From a virus, in the IMG/VR virus record IMGVR_UViG_3300012359_000004, positions 1 to 56,404 of that record: 56,404 nucleotides of DNA, one strand, 5' to 3'. The notes beneath the pieces are model-generated. The model was not told the origin of the DNA, searched no databases, and was given only the letters and a program-made list of their open reading frames with translations. Below, piece by piece: positions 14,366-22,114 of the stretch (positions are counted from its first letter, which is position 1; the number at the start of each line of letters is the position of its first letter). The translations under genes were made by a program, and so were the position numbers.

Positions 14366-14563
14366 GTGATCACTATGGACTATTTAACCGCAGAGGAGGT
14401 AGCTACAGAGCTTCGATATTCGGTCACAACTGTAAAACGGATGCTTCGTACCAACGAAATGCCAGGCTACAAGTTTGGCGGCGAATGGCGCATCGACCGG
14501 GCCGAGTACGAAGAGTGGAAGCGACAACGCAAAAATCAATATCAGAAACCAGCAGAGGATTAA
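14366..14563 (+). CDS. Excisionase-family HTH DNA-binding protein 2
   Basis: The 65-aa protein has DYLTAEEVATELRYSVTTVK and then RTNEMPGYKFGGEWRIDRAEYEEW, a MerR/Xis-type HTH with wing. AGGAGG is 5 bases before GTG 14366; the ATG at 14375 (spacing 14) is less likely. It has its own promoter and terminator, so it is a monocistronic regulator, possibly an Xis partner of one integrase or a repressor. Confidence 0.82.
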   Translation: MITMDYLTAEEVATELRYSVTTVKRMLRTNEMPGYKFGGEWRIDRAEYEEWKRQRKNQYQKPAED

Positions 14564-14580
14564 CTGACCTTCTGGTTTTT
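14546..14580 (+). terminator. Intrinsic terminator overlapping gene end
   Basis: AAACCAG (14546-14552) pairs with CTGGTTT (14572-14578), followed by more T. The 5' arm lies inside the last codons of the HTH gene. Downstream, CGTGCTGC (14592-14599) pairs with GCAGCACG (14622-14629), a second hairpin in the leader of the next gene. Confidence 0.55.
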
Positions 14581-14706
14581 CCAGTAGCGCACGTGCTGCA
14601 AAGAAGTCTCCACACACCTATGCAGCACGCTGTGTAGCACTACCTCTATGCATTTTTGCACATGTTGGGCAAGGATGCAAGGGGTAGGGAGAAAGCGAGA
14701 TAACAA

Positions 14707-15159
14707 ATGACACTTCTAGCGGGGCATATCACACCAGAGGAAGCCGAAACCTCTGATCCAACACTGGGCGTTGAGTTTGAGCCTGAACACAATCAGGTCG
14801 TGGTCTACATCGATGAAGGCCATAGTCAAACTGAGGTGAGTTTGACTTATCGGCAAGTCTGTCAACTTCAAGGTATGGTCGCCCAGGCAAGAAGCGCAAT
14901 GGAATGGCATAACGCTACATGGGTCTCTGCCTCTGAGCGATACAAGGTACCTTGTATCGAGCACCTGATGAAAAAAGGTGAGCATGACCCAAAGGGCAAA
15001 ACGCTTTGTGGAAGGGTGCCATCAGAGTTTGACTTACTCATTGGTGGGTGGCAACTTTACCCCATTCGCGGGGAGCCTTCACGCACGCTCCGCGATAAGT
15101 TTACAGGTGGCACCTGTAAGCAGTGCCTTAAAAGATACGACAAAGCAATGCAAGGGTAG
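14707..15159 (+). CDS. Hypothetical protein with possible zinc site, 150 aa
   Basis: Begins MTLLAGHITPEEAETSDPTL, then a beta-rich segment (VEFEPEHNQVVVYIDEGHSQ). The second half has four cysteines (VPCIEH, TLCGRV, GGTCKQCLKRY) that may bind zinc. It lies directly upstream of the replication initiator. No family recognised. Confidence 0.65.
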   Translation: MTLLAGHITPEEAETSDPTLGVEFEPEHNQVVVYIDEGHSQTEVSLTYRQVCQLQGMVAQARSAMEWHNATWVSASERYKVPCIEHLMKKGEHDPKGKTLCGRVPSEFDLLIGGWQLYPIRGEPSRTLRDKFTGGTCKQCLKRYDKAMQG

Positions 15160-15210
15160 TTGGCAGGGAATACTGCTATTTCTCATAACGTGAAGGGTAA
15201 GGGCAATTGT

Positions 15211-16554
15211 ATGAGTAAACGGGATGATTTTACTTTCAACGGTTTTGAACCGGCTAATACCACGCCGGTGCCAGATATTCTTTTTGATGAACTTTTATCA
15301 CAACTCACTGGGGCAGAACTCAAGGTACTCCTCTACATCATCAGGCGTACCAGGGGCTTCAAGAAAGACACCGATGCTATTTCTTTAAGCCAATTTCAAA
15401 AAGGCATCATCACGAAAGAGAGAAAACAGCTTGATAAAGGGTGTGGTGTAGGAGATCGTCAAACGATCATTGATGCCCTGGCTTCCCTAGAAAAGAAAAA
15501 ATGCATTGTGAGCGAGAAAACCAAGACAGTAAAAGGCGACAATGCTACGACGCTCTATCGCATTTTATTCAGTCAAGAGGTAGTGGGAAAAGCCTACCAC
15601 GGTAGTAGGGAAAAGCCTACCACGGTAGTGGGAAAAGCCTACCACCGTGGTAGGGAAAATGGCACTACCGTAGTTGGGAATTCCAACCCACAAGAAACAG
15701 TATTACAACAAACAGATTCACAAGAAACAGTATCACAAGAGAGTGTTACGCCCACCATTGCAGATATGCCAGCATGTGGCGCTAGCGCGCCAGCACCCTC
15801 TGCTTTGCCTCTTCAAGAAAAAACTGATAAGCAAGAGATACCGGTGACTTATGCTGATTGCCTTGCTTATCTCCAAGAGCATAACGCTCTCCCTCAAGGC
15901 GATGCCGTTCAGCAGATGACTCAGGCTCGCATACTTTACGCTTCTCAGCAGAAAGGACAAACCGATGGACATAGCCAGCTTCGTAGCACTCATCATGGTG
16001 CTGATTACCCTGATAGTGGCAGCGTTAGTCATCCTGGAGAAGCCGAAGGACAACGGATAGAACAGACACCCTCCTCCACGCCTGTTCAGGTTCTCCCCCC
16101 ACTTGCCACTTTGAGCAAGATGCCTGAACAGGCCGCGTTCATGGCACCTGCGGAACCGAAGCCGCGTGCAAAGGCAGCACCGAAAAAGCCCGTAGAGAAA
16201 CCAGCCGGGCCACCTGTCGCGCCTCCTGTGGACATGGAGTGGAGCACACGTAAATGCTTGCAATGGTTCGACTTCTGGCGTGGAGCTCCACTTATCGGCA
16301 AATTCAAGCTGATGCAGGCCTCCACGTGTGCCAAAGGACTGGCAGAGAACTATTCTGAAGCGCAGGTGCTCAGTGCGCGTACGGACATGGAAGCGGATGT
16401 GTACTGGATGGCTAGGGGTGGCTGTGATGTGTGCGATGTGGCGAATAACATTCACAAATATGTCAGGAAGCGCCAACTAACGATTGCGGAGAAAGCGAAA
16501 GACGCCGCGCCGGTGAAGATTACTCGTGAAATGTTGCACCAAAGGAAACCATGA
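15211..16554 (+). CDS. Phage replication initiator (winged-helix, lambda O-like)
   Basis: The 447-aa protein starts MSKRDDFTFNGFEPANTTPV and has a winged-helix N-terminal domain (about residues 15-120: LFDELLSQLTGAELKVLLYI, IITKERKQL, GVGDRQTIIDALASLEKK). This matches phage replication protein O-like initiators. A low-complexity repeat region follows (VVGKAYHGSREKPTTVVGKA, about 125-175) whose DNA is a set of iterons, then a Pro/Ala linker. The C-terminus probably recruits helicase. AAGGGTAAGG precedes ATG 15211. The stop overlaps the DnaB start. Confidence 0.85.
   Translation: MSKRDDFTFNGFEPANTTPVPDILFDELLSQLTGAELKVLLYIIRRTRGFKKDTDAISLSQFQKGIITKERKQLDKGCGVGDRQTIIDALASLEKKKCIVSEKTKTVKGDNATTLYRILFSQEVVGKAYHGSREKPTTVVGKAYHRGRENGTTVVGNSNPQETVLQQTDSQETVSQESVTPTIADMPACGASAPAPSALPLQEKTDKQEIPVTYADCLAYLQEHNALPQGDAVQQMTQARILYASQQKGQTDGHSQLRSTHHGADYPDSGSVSHPGEAEGQRIEQTPSSTPVQVLPPLATLSKMPEQAAFMAPAEPKPRAKAAPKKPVEKPAGPPVAPPVDMEWSTRKCLQWFDFWRGAPLIGKFKLMQASTCAKGLAENYSEAQVLSARTDMEADVYWMARGGCDVCDVANNIHKYVRKRQLTIAEKAKDAAPVKITREMLHQRKP
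15579..15670. repeat. Iterons inside initiator gene: probable replication origin
   Basis: GGTAGTGGGAAAAGCCTACC plus AC occurs at 15579-15600, 15601-15623 (one extra base) and 15624-15645. A degenerate fourth copy lies at 15647-15670. Each unit has GGTAG..CTACC symmetry. A/T-rich repeats (CACAAGAAACAGTAT twice, near 15690-15740) follow and could be the unwinding element. Lambdoid origins likewise sit inside their O genes. Confidence 0.75.
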
Positions 16555-17891
16555 TGACAGAGAAATGGGTACCGACCAACGTGGAGGCAGAAGAAAGCGT
16601 GCTTTCTCACCTGCTCAGTGCTCCACGCAAAATTACGGAAGTGGTAGACCGCTTATCCCCTGAGCACTTCTGTTCAGATCGTGCCAGCCGCATCTACCAA
16701 CTCATGGTGACGTTAGCGCATCAGGGGAAGGCATGTACCGTCTCTAACGTCTATGATGCCTGGGCAAGAATGTATGGCATGGATGATGAAGTCTACGACT
16801 TTCTTGAAGATCGCTATGGTCTTTTCTCAGCATTCATGACGCCCTTCGAGGACCAGGTAGAGAAGGTCATTCGCGTGCATACCATGCGCCGTCTCATCTC
16901 AGCCGCCCAGCACATCGCGGAAGTCGCCTACGCTCAGGACGACAATGCTATGGACGTGGCAGAACAACTCATTTACGATATTGCCAGGGGCGTAGATGGT
17001 GACACAGTGGCAACGCTGGCAGAGGTGAAACAGCGCTATATGCAGGAGTTTGAACAGCGCCGTGAAAACCTCCTCAATGGCATTGCCAACGGCATCCCGA
17101 CCGGCTTTCATGAGCTTGATACAATCCTGGGAGGACTCCAACCATCCAATCTCTATACCCTCGCAGCTCGCCCTAGCCTGGGTAAGACAGCCCTGGCTCT
17201 CAACATTGCCCTGTACATCGCTAGACATGCCCGCCGGTGCCTGTTCTTTAGCCTGGAAATGAGCGAGTCAGAATTATTCCAGCGCTTGCTAGCCATAGAA
17301 ACGCCCGTTGACCAATCGTTCTTGCGCGACGGCGATGTGAACGAGCAGGAGTTGGAAGATATCCGCTACACGGCGAACGATCTGGCCAACCTGGATATGC
17401 TGATAGACGACCGGACATACACACTTGCGGGCATCTGTAGTAAGGCCCGGCGCGAACATGCCCGCAAACCGCTTAACCTCATTGTGGTTGATTATCTCCA
17501 ATTGATCGATACCGCCCCGGAGGGCCGAAGCAAGAACAAGATGCGCTATGAGGAGGTGGGCGAATTCTCGAAGCGATTGAAACGCCTGTCCAAAGAGTTG
17601 AAAGTGCCGGTCATTGCCATAGCTCAGTTAAACCGCGACGTAGAAAGCCGACAAAGCCCAAAGCCGCGTATGTCTGATTTAGGCGAAAGTGGCAAACTTG
17701 AGCAGGATATGGACGTTGTGGCCTTCGTCTACTGCGAGGAGGCAGAGATCAAGAAAAAGGAGAATTGCGAACCGTATCAGGTGCATGTCAATGTCGCAAA
17801 ACATCGAAACGGGCGACTGGGGGACGTAGCCTTGTGGTTCAGGCCCCGGATCACTAAATTTCAGGACGAGGAACCGGACTATGACGAGTGA
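16551..17891 (+). CDS. dnaB: Replicative DNA helicase, DnaB family
   Basis: The 446-aa protein has the DnaB N-terminal helical domain (NVEAEESVLSHLL, residues 10-22) and a RecA-like motor. Walker A is ARPSLGKT (206-213), Walker B LIVVDYLQLID (about 305-315), then MSDLGESGKLEQDMDVVAFV. It unwinds DNA at the fork after loading by the upstream initiator, whose stop it overlaps (ATGA). No intein or deletion seen. Confidence 0.95.
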   Translation: MMTEKWVPTNVEAEESVLSHLLSAPRKITEVVDRLSPEHFCSDRASRIYQLMVTLAHQGKACTVSNVYDAWARMYGMDDEVYDFLEDRYGLFSAFMTPFEDQVEKVIRVHTMRRLISAAQHIAEVAYAQDDNAMDVAEQLIYDIARGVDGDTVATLAEVKQRYMQEFEQRRENLLNGIANGIPTGFHELDTILGGLQPSNLYTLAARPSLGKTALALNIALYIARHARRCLFFSLEMSESELFQRLLAIETPVDQSFLRDGDVNEQELEDIRYTANDLANLDMLIDDRTYTLAGICSKARREHARKPLNLIVVDYLQLIDTAPEGRSKNKMRYEEVGEFSKRLKRLSKELKVPVIAIAQLNRDVESRQSPKPRMSDLGESGKLEQDMDVVAFVYCEEAEIKKKENCEPYQVHVNVAKHRNGRLGDVALWFRPRITKFQDEEPDYDE

Positions 17892-18195
17892 GGATTATCC
17901 GGCCATGTGTCTCAATACGGCCCATGCATTCGCCAGTCCGTTTGAAGTTGTTTTTGCTACGCGCACCGATGCCTGCTGGCTGTACTGGTGCGAGGATTGT
18001 AGACACCGTGGACAGCTTTTAGACTGGGGAGCCGCGGCAAACTTTCCTGAGATAGCGATACATCCCTATGCGATAGCGGAGGGTATAGGCTTCTGGCAAA
18101 CGGCTGCGCTTCTCGGTAGTGACGACATGATCTGGATGTTTTTGGGGCTTATCGAGATGCTTGATATGGAGATACGAGAGGAAGCAAGCGTATGA
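17881..18195 (+). CDS. Hypothetical protein with CxxC, 104 aa
   Basis: Overlaps the end of the helicase gene by 11 bases. Starts MTSEDYPAMCLNTAHAFASP and contains WLYWCEDCRHRGQLLDWG, a CxxC knuckle flanked by aromatic residues, then hydrophobic helices that are probably soluble. Unknown; probably accessory to replication by position only. Confidence 0.6.
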   Translation: MTSEDYPAMCLNTAHAFASPFEVVFATRTDACWLYWCEDCRHRGQLLDWGAAANFPEIAIHPYAIAEGIGFWQTAALLGSDDMIWMFLGLIEMLDMEIREEASV

Positions 18196-18410
18196 CTTGG
18201 ACAATCATTGTTACCGTGAGCGCATCTGTCCTGCTCATCGCCGCCTTCGTGGCCGATCTGCGAACCATGCAGACCGAGCACGAGGCGAAGCAGCCACCAA
18301 TGGAGCTTGCCGAGTTCAGATCCGCTTTGAAACGATTGGATGATTTCACAGAGACCGAGATATGGAAGTTGTACGGGGTGTATCGAAATAGGGGGAGAGT
18401 GAAGGTATGA
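18192..18410 (+). CDS. Membrane-anchored small protein, 72 aa
   Basis: Starts MTWTIIVTVSASVLLIAAFV, one N-terminal transmembrane helix, then a charged helix (MELAEFRSALKRLDDFTETE). The start overlaps the upstream stop by ATGA. No family recognised. Confidence 0.6.
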   Translation: MTWTIIVTVSASVLLIAAFVADLRTMQTEHEAKQPPMELAEFRSALKRLDDFTETEIWKLYGVYRNRGRVKV

Positions 18411-18643
18411 ACATCCGAAATTACTGGCAGCAAGGGGCAGAGGCGTATCAGGCTTTCAAGTATCAGCAGACCATGGAAAAGTTGGATGCTGAGCTTAACG
18501 CCATTATTGCAAAACAGTCGAGTTATCCGTGCAAATGTGAAAAAGTGGATGCTTACCACTGCTATGCAGAGAAGCACGATACATTTGAGATTGATGACAA
18601 TAAGTTTTGTCGGTGTCGTTGCCATAAGACAAAAGAGTTTTAA
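18407..18643 (+). CDS. Cys-rich small protein, 78 aa
   Basis: Starts MNIRNYWQQGAEAYQAFKYQ, then YPCKCEKVDAYHCYAEKHD and FCRCRCHKTKEF. Six cysteines and several histidines suggest one or two zinc sites. ATG overlaps the upstream stop (ATGA). Function unknown. Confidence 0.6.
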   Translation: MNIRNYWQQGAEAYQAFKYQQTMEKLDAELNAIIAKQSSYPCKCEKVDAYHCYAEKHDTFEIDDNKFCRCRCHKTKEF

Positions 18644-18653
18644 GGAGAAATAC

Positions 18654-18674
18654 ATGACCACAGAACAGCAGTAG
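18654..18674 (+). other. Possible minigene of six codons
   Basis: AAGGAGAAATAC lies directly before ATG ACC ACA GAA CAG CAG TAG (MTTEQQ). The strong ribosome site in front of so short a frame resembles phage minigenes, or is the remnant of a decayed gene. The next real gene begins 19 bases later. Confidence 0.3.
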
Positions 18675-18693
18675 ACAGCGATTAGGGGGATGT

Positions 18694-18972
18694 ATGCCTG
18701 AGCAGCTATCACTGTGGGATGCCCCAGCGCCTGACACCTACGAATTTCCGTTCAGTTGGGCCGATGACGATCAGTCTCTGCCACAACTTGAACGGCTTGC
18801 GGGATTGCTCAAGCAGCATGGACATACGGCAAGGGATGACAGTGGTACGCTTTGCCGATTTAGGGTGGATTCAACGCGCATTGCTGACGGGAAAGTCTAC
18901 GGAACATGCATATTACTGCCAAGTCTCAACACGGTGATGAGCAATCCGCAAGACGATGAAGACGACTGTTGA
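18694..18972 (+). CDS. Hypothetical protein with clamp-binding-like N-terminus, 92 aa
   Basis: Begins MPEQLSLWDAPAPDTY. QLSLW matches the bacterial sliding-clamp binding consensus QLxLF/W, here at the extreme N-terminus. The rest has LPQLERLAGLLKQHG and RFRVDSTRIADGKVYGTCIL, ending in an acidic tail. AGGGGG lies 6 bases before the ATG. A link to the host clamp is an inference. Confidence 0.6.
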   Translation: MPEQLSLWDAPAPDTYEFPFSWADDDQSLPQLERLAGLLKQHGHTARDDSGTLCRFRVDSTRIADGKVYGTCILLPSLNTVMSNPQDDEDDC

Positions 18973-19024
18973 AAATAGTATAACGCTGTGTTGCATCAAA
19001 AGAAACACGAGCTCAGGGGGATGT

Positions 19025-19402
19025 ATGACCACAAAAACACAAACTCACACGTGCTCGGTGTCCGGTTGCACCGAGCCGACGCACACCATTGGCGGATCGT
19101 GCGAGAAGCACAATGCAGGGTTCCGTGCAAAGTGGCGCGAGGAGCACACCCGCAAGCCAGGAGACACCCGCAAAGGCTGGCTCATCGGTGATCGGTGCCA
19201 GGTGAAGCTCGGCAAGATCACCTATGACGCGGAAATCATCGACATGAGCAATGTTATCCGCTCAGAGTCCAATTACCACTTGGAGGTACATCTTCGGCTC
19301 ACCAAGACGGTGAAAGGGCTCGACGGGAAGCCCTACGCCTCAACGTGGGTGCATCCAGAGCCTGTCCAGTCCTATAAGCTCAAAAAGGCATTGTTGAAGT
19401 AG
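19025..19402 (+). CDS. Zinc-finger-like hypothetical protein, 125 aa
   Basis: Starts MTTKTQTHTCSVSGCTEPTH followed by GGSCEKHNAGFRAKW: Cys, Cys, Cys/His pattern of a small zinc finger. A basic beta-rich domain follows (GWLIGDRCQVKLGKITYDAE). AGGGGG precedes the ATG. May bind nucleic acid; family not recognised. Confidence 0.65.
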   Translation: MTTKTQTHTCSVSGCTEPTHTIGGSCEKHNAGFRAKWREEHTRKPGDTRKGWLIGDRCQVKLGKITYDAEIIDMSNVIRSESNYHLEVHLRLTKTVKGLDGKPYASTWVHPEPVQSYKLKKALLK

Positions 19403-19488
19403 TCAATGGCTGGCCCAATGAGAGCCAGCCCAAGCCCTGGTATCGATTCAAGGCTCGGTATTGAAACGAGCCAAGAAGGGAAACACAC

Positions 19489-20145
19489 ATGTCAAAGTTT
19501 CAGATCCAACGGAAGCATAGCAACATTGGTTTGTTCATGGTCATTTCACTGGCCTATATCGCGTTGCTGTTGCTGTTTGGGTGGCAAACGTGGGAATTCG
19601 TCAACTTTTTATTCCCTGATGACCAGCTTCTGATGAAGCTGCTTACCGTCTTCTCATTCGATGTCATGGCCCTTATTTGGGGCTGTGCACATATCTTTTA
19701 TCGGTTCGCCCATCCTCACGCAAAAACGGCCGTAGGCTGGGGCTGGGCGATTACCAATATTCTTTCGTTGGTCGCAACCATCTTGTATATGGTCATTCAG
19801 TCGATGTTTCGCTTTCACGTAGTGGTGAGCACCGATGTAGTGAACTTCGGGTATGGAGTCACTATCACGGCCTTGGTGTTCAACCTGGCGATGATCGCGG
19901 TGTTTCTGTACAAAGAGATTGCAACGCGCTTCCCCAATGAGGACGAGTTTGAATTGGTGGACGTGCCCAAGAAGCGATCTAGTACGCCTGTTCAACCTGA
20001 TTATGAGCAAATACGGCGTGATGACGAGGCGTGGTTAGAGCGGCAAAAAGCGCGTTGGGAACGGGAGCGACAACAATCCAGCCCTTTATCAAATCCCCAA
20101 GTGGAGACATCAGGCAGCCACGAGGGGAAGAACGGCAACAAGTAG
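19489..20145 (+). CDS. Four-helix membrane protein with charged tail, 218 aa
   Basis: Four transmembrane helices (about residues 14-33, 48-70, 80-102, 118-140) precede a highly charged tail (DYEQIRRDDEAWLERQKARW). The 86-base leader has GGCTGGC/GCCAGCC (19408-19430) and GGCTCG/CGAGCC hairpins before AAGGG. Possibly an envelope or superinfection protein; family not recognised. Confidence 0.7.
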   Translation: MSKFQIQRKHSNIGLFMVISLAYIALLLLFGWQTWEFVNFLFPDDQLLMKLLTVFSFDVMALIWGCAHIFYRFAHPHAKTAVGWGWAITNILSLVATILYMVIQSMFRFHVVVSTDVVNFGYGVTITALVFNLAMIAVFLYKEIATRFPNEDEFELVDVPKKRSSTPVQPDYEQIRRDDEAWLERQKARWERERQQSSPLSNPQVETSGSHEGKNGNK

Positions 20146-20174
20146 CGCCTGAAATCGACGGTGGAGCGGAAGCA

Positions 20175-20615
20175 ATGGACGCTCCACCTGATGCGGAACC
20201 CGAATTGTTTGAAGGTGAAAACAATTCGGGTAGGGAAGAGGAACCCGAATTGTTTGAAGGGCCTGAACAGCCAGTACAAGCAGGTTCAGGCAAAATTAAA
20301 AAACTCGGTACTGTTGGAAGAAAAAGGAAATATGAGCGACCTGGGAATGATGGTATTCCCCCTGTAAAGGATGTGGTTGTATACCGTTACAAGATGGGTC
20401 GTCATTGGCCTGGGATGTCTCAGGACATGAAAGAGTGGTACGAGTGGTACTACTTTACAAAGCCAATAAGAACGGAAAGGGCAAAAGATGCACGAGACTA
20501 CGAACGGCATGTCAAAGCCTGGGAGCGGGGGCGTAAGTGGATCGCCGAAGAATGTGGCATTGAAGCCCTGGGAGATAGCCGTAAAGTTATTGCCATTAGA
20601 AAGCGGTCCAGTTAG
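20175..20615 (+). CDS. Protein with repeated EPELFEG motifs, 146 aa
   Basis: Starting at MDAPPDAEPELFEGENNSG, the acidic N-terminus holds two copies of EPELFEG. A basic middle (KIKKLGTVGRKRKYERP) and a Trp/Tyr-rich C-terminal domain (MKEWYEWYYFTKPIR) follow. The start is uncertain: a longer reading from 20031 overlaps the membrane gene. The same motif recurs in the next gene. The DNA encoding the motif forms inverted repeats. Confidence 0.55.
   Translation: MDAPPDAEPELFEGENNSGREEEPELFEGPEQPVQAGSGKIKKLGTVGRKRKYERPGNDGIPPVKDVVVYRYKMGRHWPGMSQDMKEWYEWYYFTKPIRTERAKDARDYERHVKAWERGRKWIAEECGIEALGDSRKVIAIRKRSS
20195..20260. repeat. Direct and inverted repeats of a 13-bp element
   Basis: ACCCGAATTGTTT (20198-20210) is followed 8 bases later by its exact inverse AAACAATTCGGGT (20219-20231). 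A third copy in direct orientation lies at 20241-20260 within GAACCCGAATTGTTTGAAGG. A fourth direct copy is at 20809-20830, with a degenerate inverse at 20777-20797. The forward copies encode EPELFEG. Confidence 0.75.
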
Positions 20616-20856
20616 CGTCGAACTAGCGTCTGATGCTCAGTTTCAAGCCTGGATGGATGCTAGCGGATTGAATGATCTGGTAGATGATGACGGAATAGCA
20701 GGATGGTCATTTGATGATCGAGTGAGGGTTATCAATTTCGCAATCAAGCAGGGAAGAACACTCAATTTTGCTGATGAAAACAATTCCAATAATTCGGTTA
20801 GCAAGACAGAACCCGAATTGTTTGAAGGTGATAAACCCGCTTCAGAAGCGATGTGA
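20509..20856 (+). CDS. Hypothetical acidic protein, about 115 aa, start uncertain
   Basis: The C-terminal 85 residues look genuine: VELASDAQFQAWMDASGLND, then DRVRVINFAIKQGRTLNF, ending with TEPELFEGDKPASEAM, a copy of the motif in the previous gene. An overlap of about 107 bases in another frame with that gene makes the ATG at 20509 doubtful. GTG or TTG codons near 20550-20590 are alternatives. Confidence 0.5.
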   Translation: MSKPGSGGVSGSPKNVALKPWEIAVKLLPLESGPVSVELASDAQFQAWMDASGLNDLVDDDGIAGWSFDDRVRVINFAIKQGRTLNFADENNSNNSVSKTEPELFEGDKPASEAM

Positions 20857-20865
20857 GGTTGACTT

Positions 20866-21120
20866 ATGAGTAACGCTTGTGAAACACATGTCCACGGAGA
20901 GTATGTAACATTTCCATCGAGCGGCATCTATCATCTAAGTGAAAGTGATCTAGAACATACGCGCTGTGGTCTGTTGCTTTTCCATCCATACCATTTGAAG
21001 AATGGACTGATTGTTGACGCCTTTGAGGGAGGGGTGCCATTTCCCTCTTTTCATCAACCTATTCCAGAAGGTAGGAGGCTATGTCTCCATTGTCAGAAAA
21101 GAGAGGAGCAAGCTACATGA
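20866..21120 (+). CDS. Hypothetical protein, 84 aa
   Basis: Starts MSNACETHVHGEYVTFPSSG and ends LCLHCQKREEQAT with one CxxC; another Cys/His cluster (ACETHVH) at the N-terminus could complete a metal site. GAGGTTGA lies before the ATG. Overlaps the next start as ATGA. Confidence 0.6.
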   Translation: MSNACETHVHGEYVTFPSSGIYHLSESDLEHTRCGLLLFHPYHLKNGLIVDAFEGGVPFPSFHQPIPEGRRLCLHCQKREEQAT

Positions 21121-21314
21121 GCTTAGAAGATGAATTATTGGAACTCAACAGCGTCTATCACAACCAACGTGAACGTATGGCCCAACTCGAAGCCATCTTG
21201 CGCGAATACGTGAAGCTGCTCGATGAGTACGAAAAGCATTTTTTCTTTCGCGCCACAGAAGAGGCGAGGGAAGCCCTTCAGAAACGCGCAAAGAAATTGT
21301 TAGGAGGGAAATGA
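21117..21314 (+). CDS. Coiled-coil protein, 65 aa
   Basis: Starts MSLEDELLELNSVYHNQRER with heptad-like Leu/Ile spacing through LEAILREYVKLLDEYEKHFF and a basic helical end. Probably oligomeric. Overlaps both neighbours by ATGA junctions. Function unknown. Confidence 0.6.
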   Translation: MSLEDELLELNSVYHNQRERMAQLEAILREYVKLLDEYEKHFFFRATEEAREALQKRAKKLLGGK

Positions 21315-21403
21315 ACAAACGCATCATGTTCGCTCTCATCGGGCTCGTGCTCGGCCTGATTGCCTGGTATCTGCTCGTTAGGATGGGATTAGTCATCAAT
21401 TGA
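21311..21403 (+). CDS. Tiny membrane protein, 30 aa
   Basis: MNKRIMFALIGLVLGLIAWY followed by LLVRMGLVIN: one transmembrane helix with a basic N-terminus. AGGAGGG is directly upstream and the start overlaps the previous stop by ATGA, which supports it despite its size. Confidence 0.55.
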   Translation: MNKRIMFALIGLVLGLIAWYLLVRMGLVIN

Positions 21404-21413
21404 AAGGGGAATT

Positions 21414-21638
21414 ATGAGCGATTTAACTGACCAGGAAATAGCCGAAACGCTTGCGACTTACTTGAATGACATTGATGCAAAGATATGTCCACACTGCAAA
21501 GCTGCCATTGAAGAAGAGAAGCAAGTAGGCAGATGCGTGTACGCCTTGCCCTGTTACCATCGACTCTACCAGGGGAGAGCCAAACGGGAGGAACGGATAC
21601 ATCCGTATTTTCGTGAACAGCAGGAACGAGGTGAATAA
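21414..21638 (+). CDS. Small zinc-binding-like protein, 74 aa
   Basis: Starts MSDLTDQEIAETLATYLNDI and has ICPHCKAAIEEEK then GRCVYALPCYHRLY: CxxC plus C...CxH, likely one zinc. Basic C-terminus. AAAGGGG lies before the ATG. Confidence 0.6.
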   Translation: MSDLTDQEIAETLATYLNDIDAKICPHCKAAIEEEKQVGRCVYALPCYHRLYQGRAKREERIHPYFREQQERGE

Positions 21639-21857
21639 TTGAGCGGCAGAATAACCACCCTTCGCGCCGAAACCAAAACTGAACGCGAATTGCACAAGAT
21701 TATTAAGCGCAATGCCACCGATGCGATGCTGACTGTAGCGAAGCGGGAATGCATCAACGGCATATTCAAAGATCATGGTCATTGCTACCGGATTAGCAGC
21801 GTCTACCGCGATGAGATCAACCGACTGATCGTCGTCGGCCAATTGGAGGACAAATAA
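21639..21857 (+). CDS. Basic hypothetical protein, 72 aa, TTG start
   Basis: Reads MSGRITTLRAETKTERELHK from a TTG immediately after the upstream stop, with GAGGTG 6 bases before. Basic helical N-terminus then HCYRISSVYRDEINRLIVVG. Not recognised. Confidence 0.55.
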   Translation: MSGRITTLRAETKTERELHKIIKRNATDAMLTVAKRECINGIFKDHGHCYRISSVYRDEINRLIVVGQLEDK

Positions 21858-21860
21858 CCA

Positions 21861-22097
21861 ATGGCTGAATTATCGCAACAGCAACGCGCATGGCTGGAAG
21901 GCGAAGCGCACGATGTCGCGCAAATCTGCCAGCATATGCAATGGGAGCGGAAGTCGGCCAAAGATCAAATCCTCGCTACCTTTCGTATCGGTGAAGAGGA
22001 ATGGCACGGACAAGTTGATGAACACCAGGACGAGATTGAGGGAATTGTGTGTAGTGCGTTGAATGAGTTTTATGGGATAGAAGTACAGGACAAGTAG
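21861..22097 (+). CDS. Hypothetical acidic protein, 78 aa
   Basis: Starts MAELSQQQRAWLEGEAHDVA; helical N-terminus, acidic second half (EEEWHGQVDEHQDEIEGIVC). GGAGGAC is upstream. No family recognised. Confidence 0.6.
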   Translation: MAELSQQQRAWLEGEAHDVAQICQHMQWERKSAKDQILATFRIGEEEWHGQVDEHQDEIEGIVCSALNEFYGIEVQDK

Positions 22098-22114
22098 AAA
22101 GGGAGAGTGCGGTG

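Noticed and set aside
15579-15670. CRISPR-like array
   Set aside because: Repeats are directly adjacent with no spacers and lie inside a coding frame; they are iterons.
15733-16476. 247-aa minus-strand open frame
   Set aside because: Antisense to the initiator gene with low-complexity Arg/His-rich sequence.
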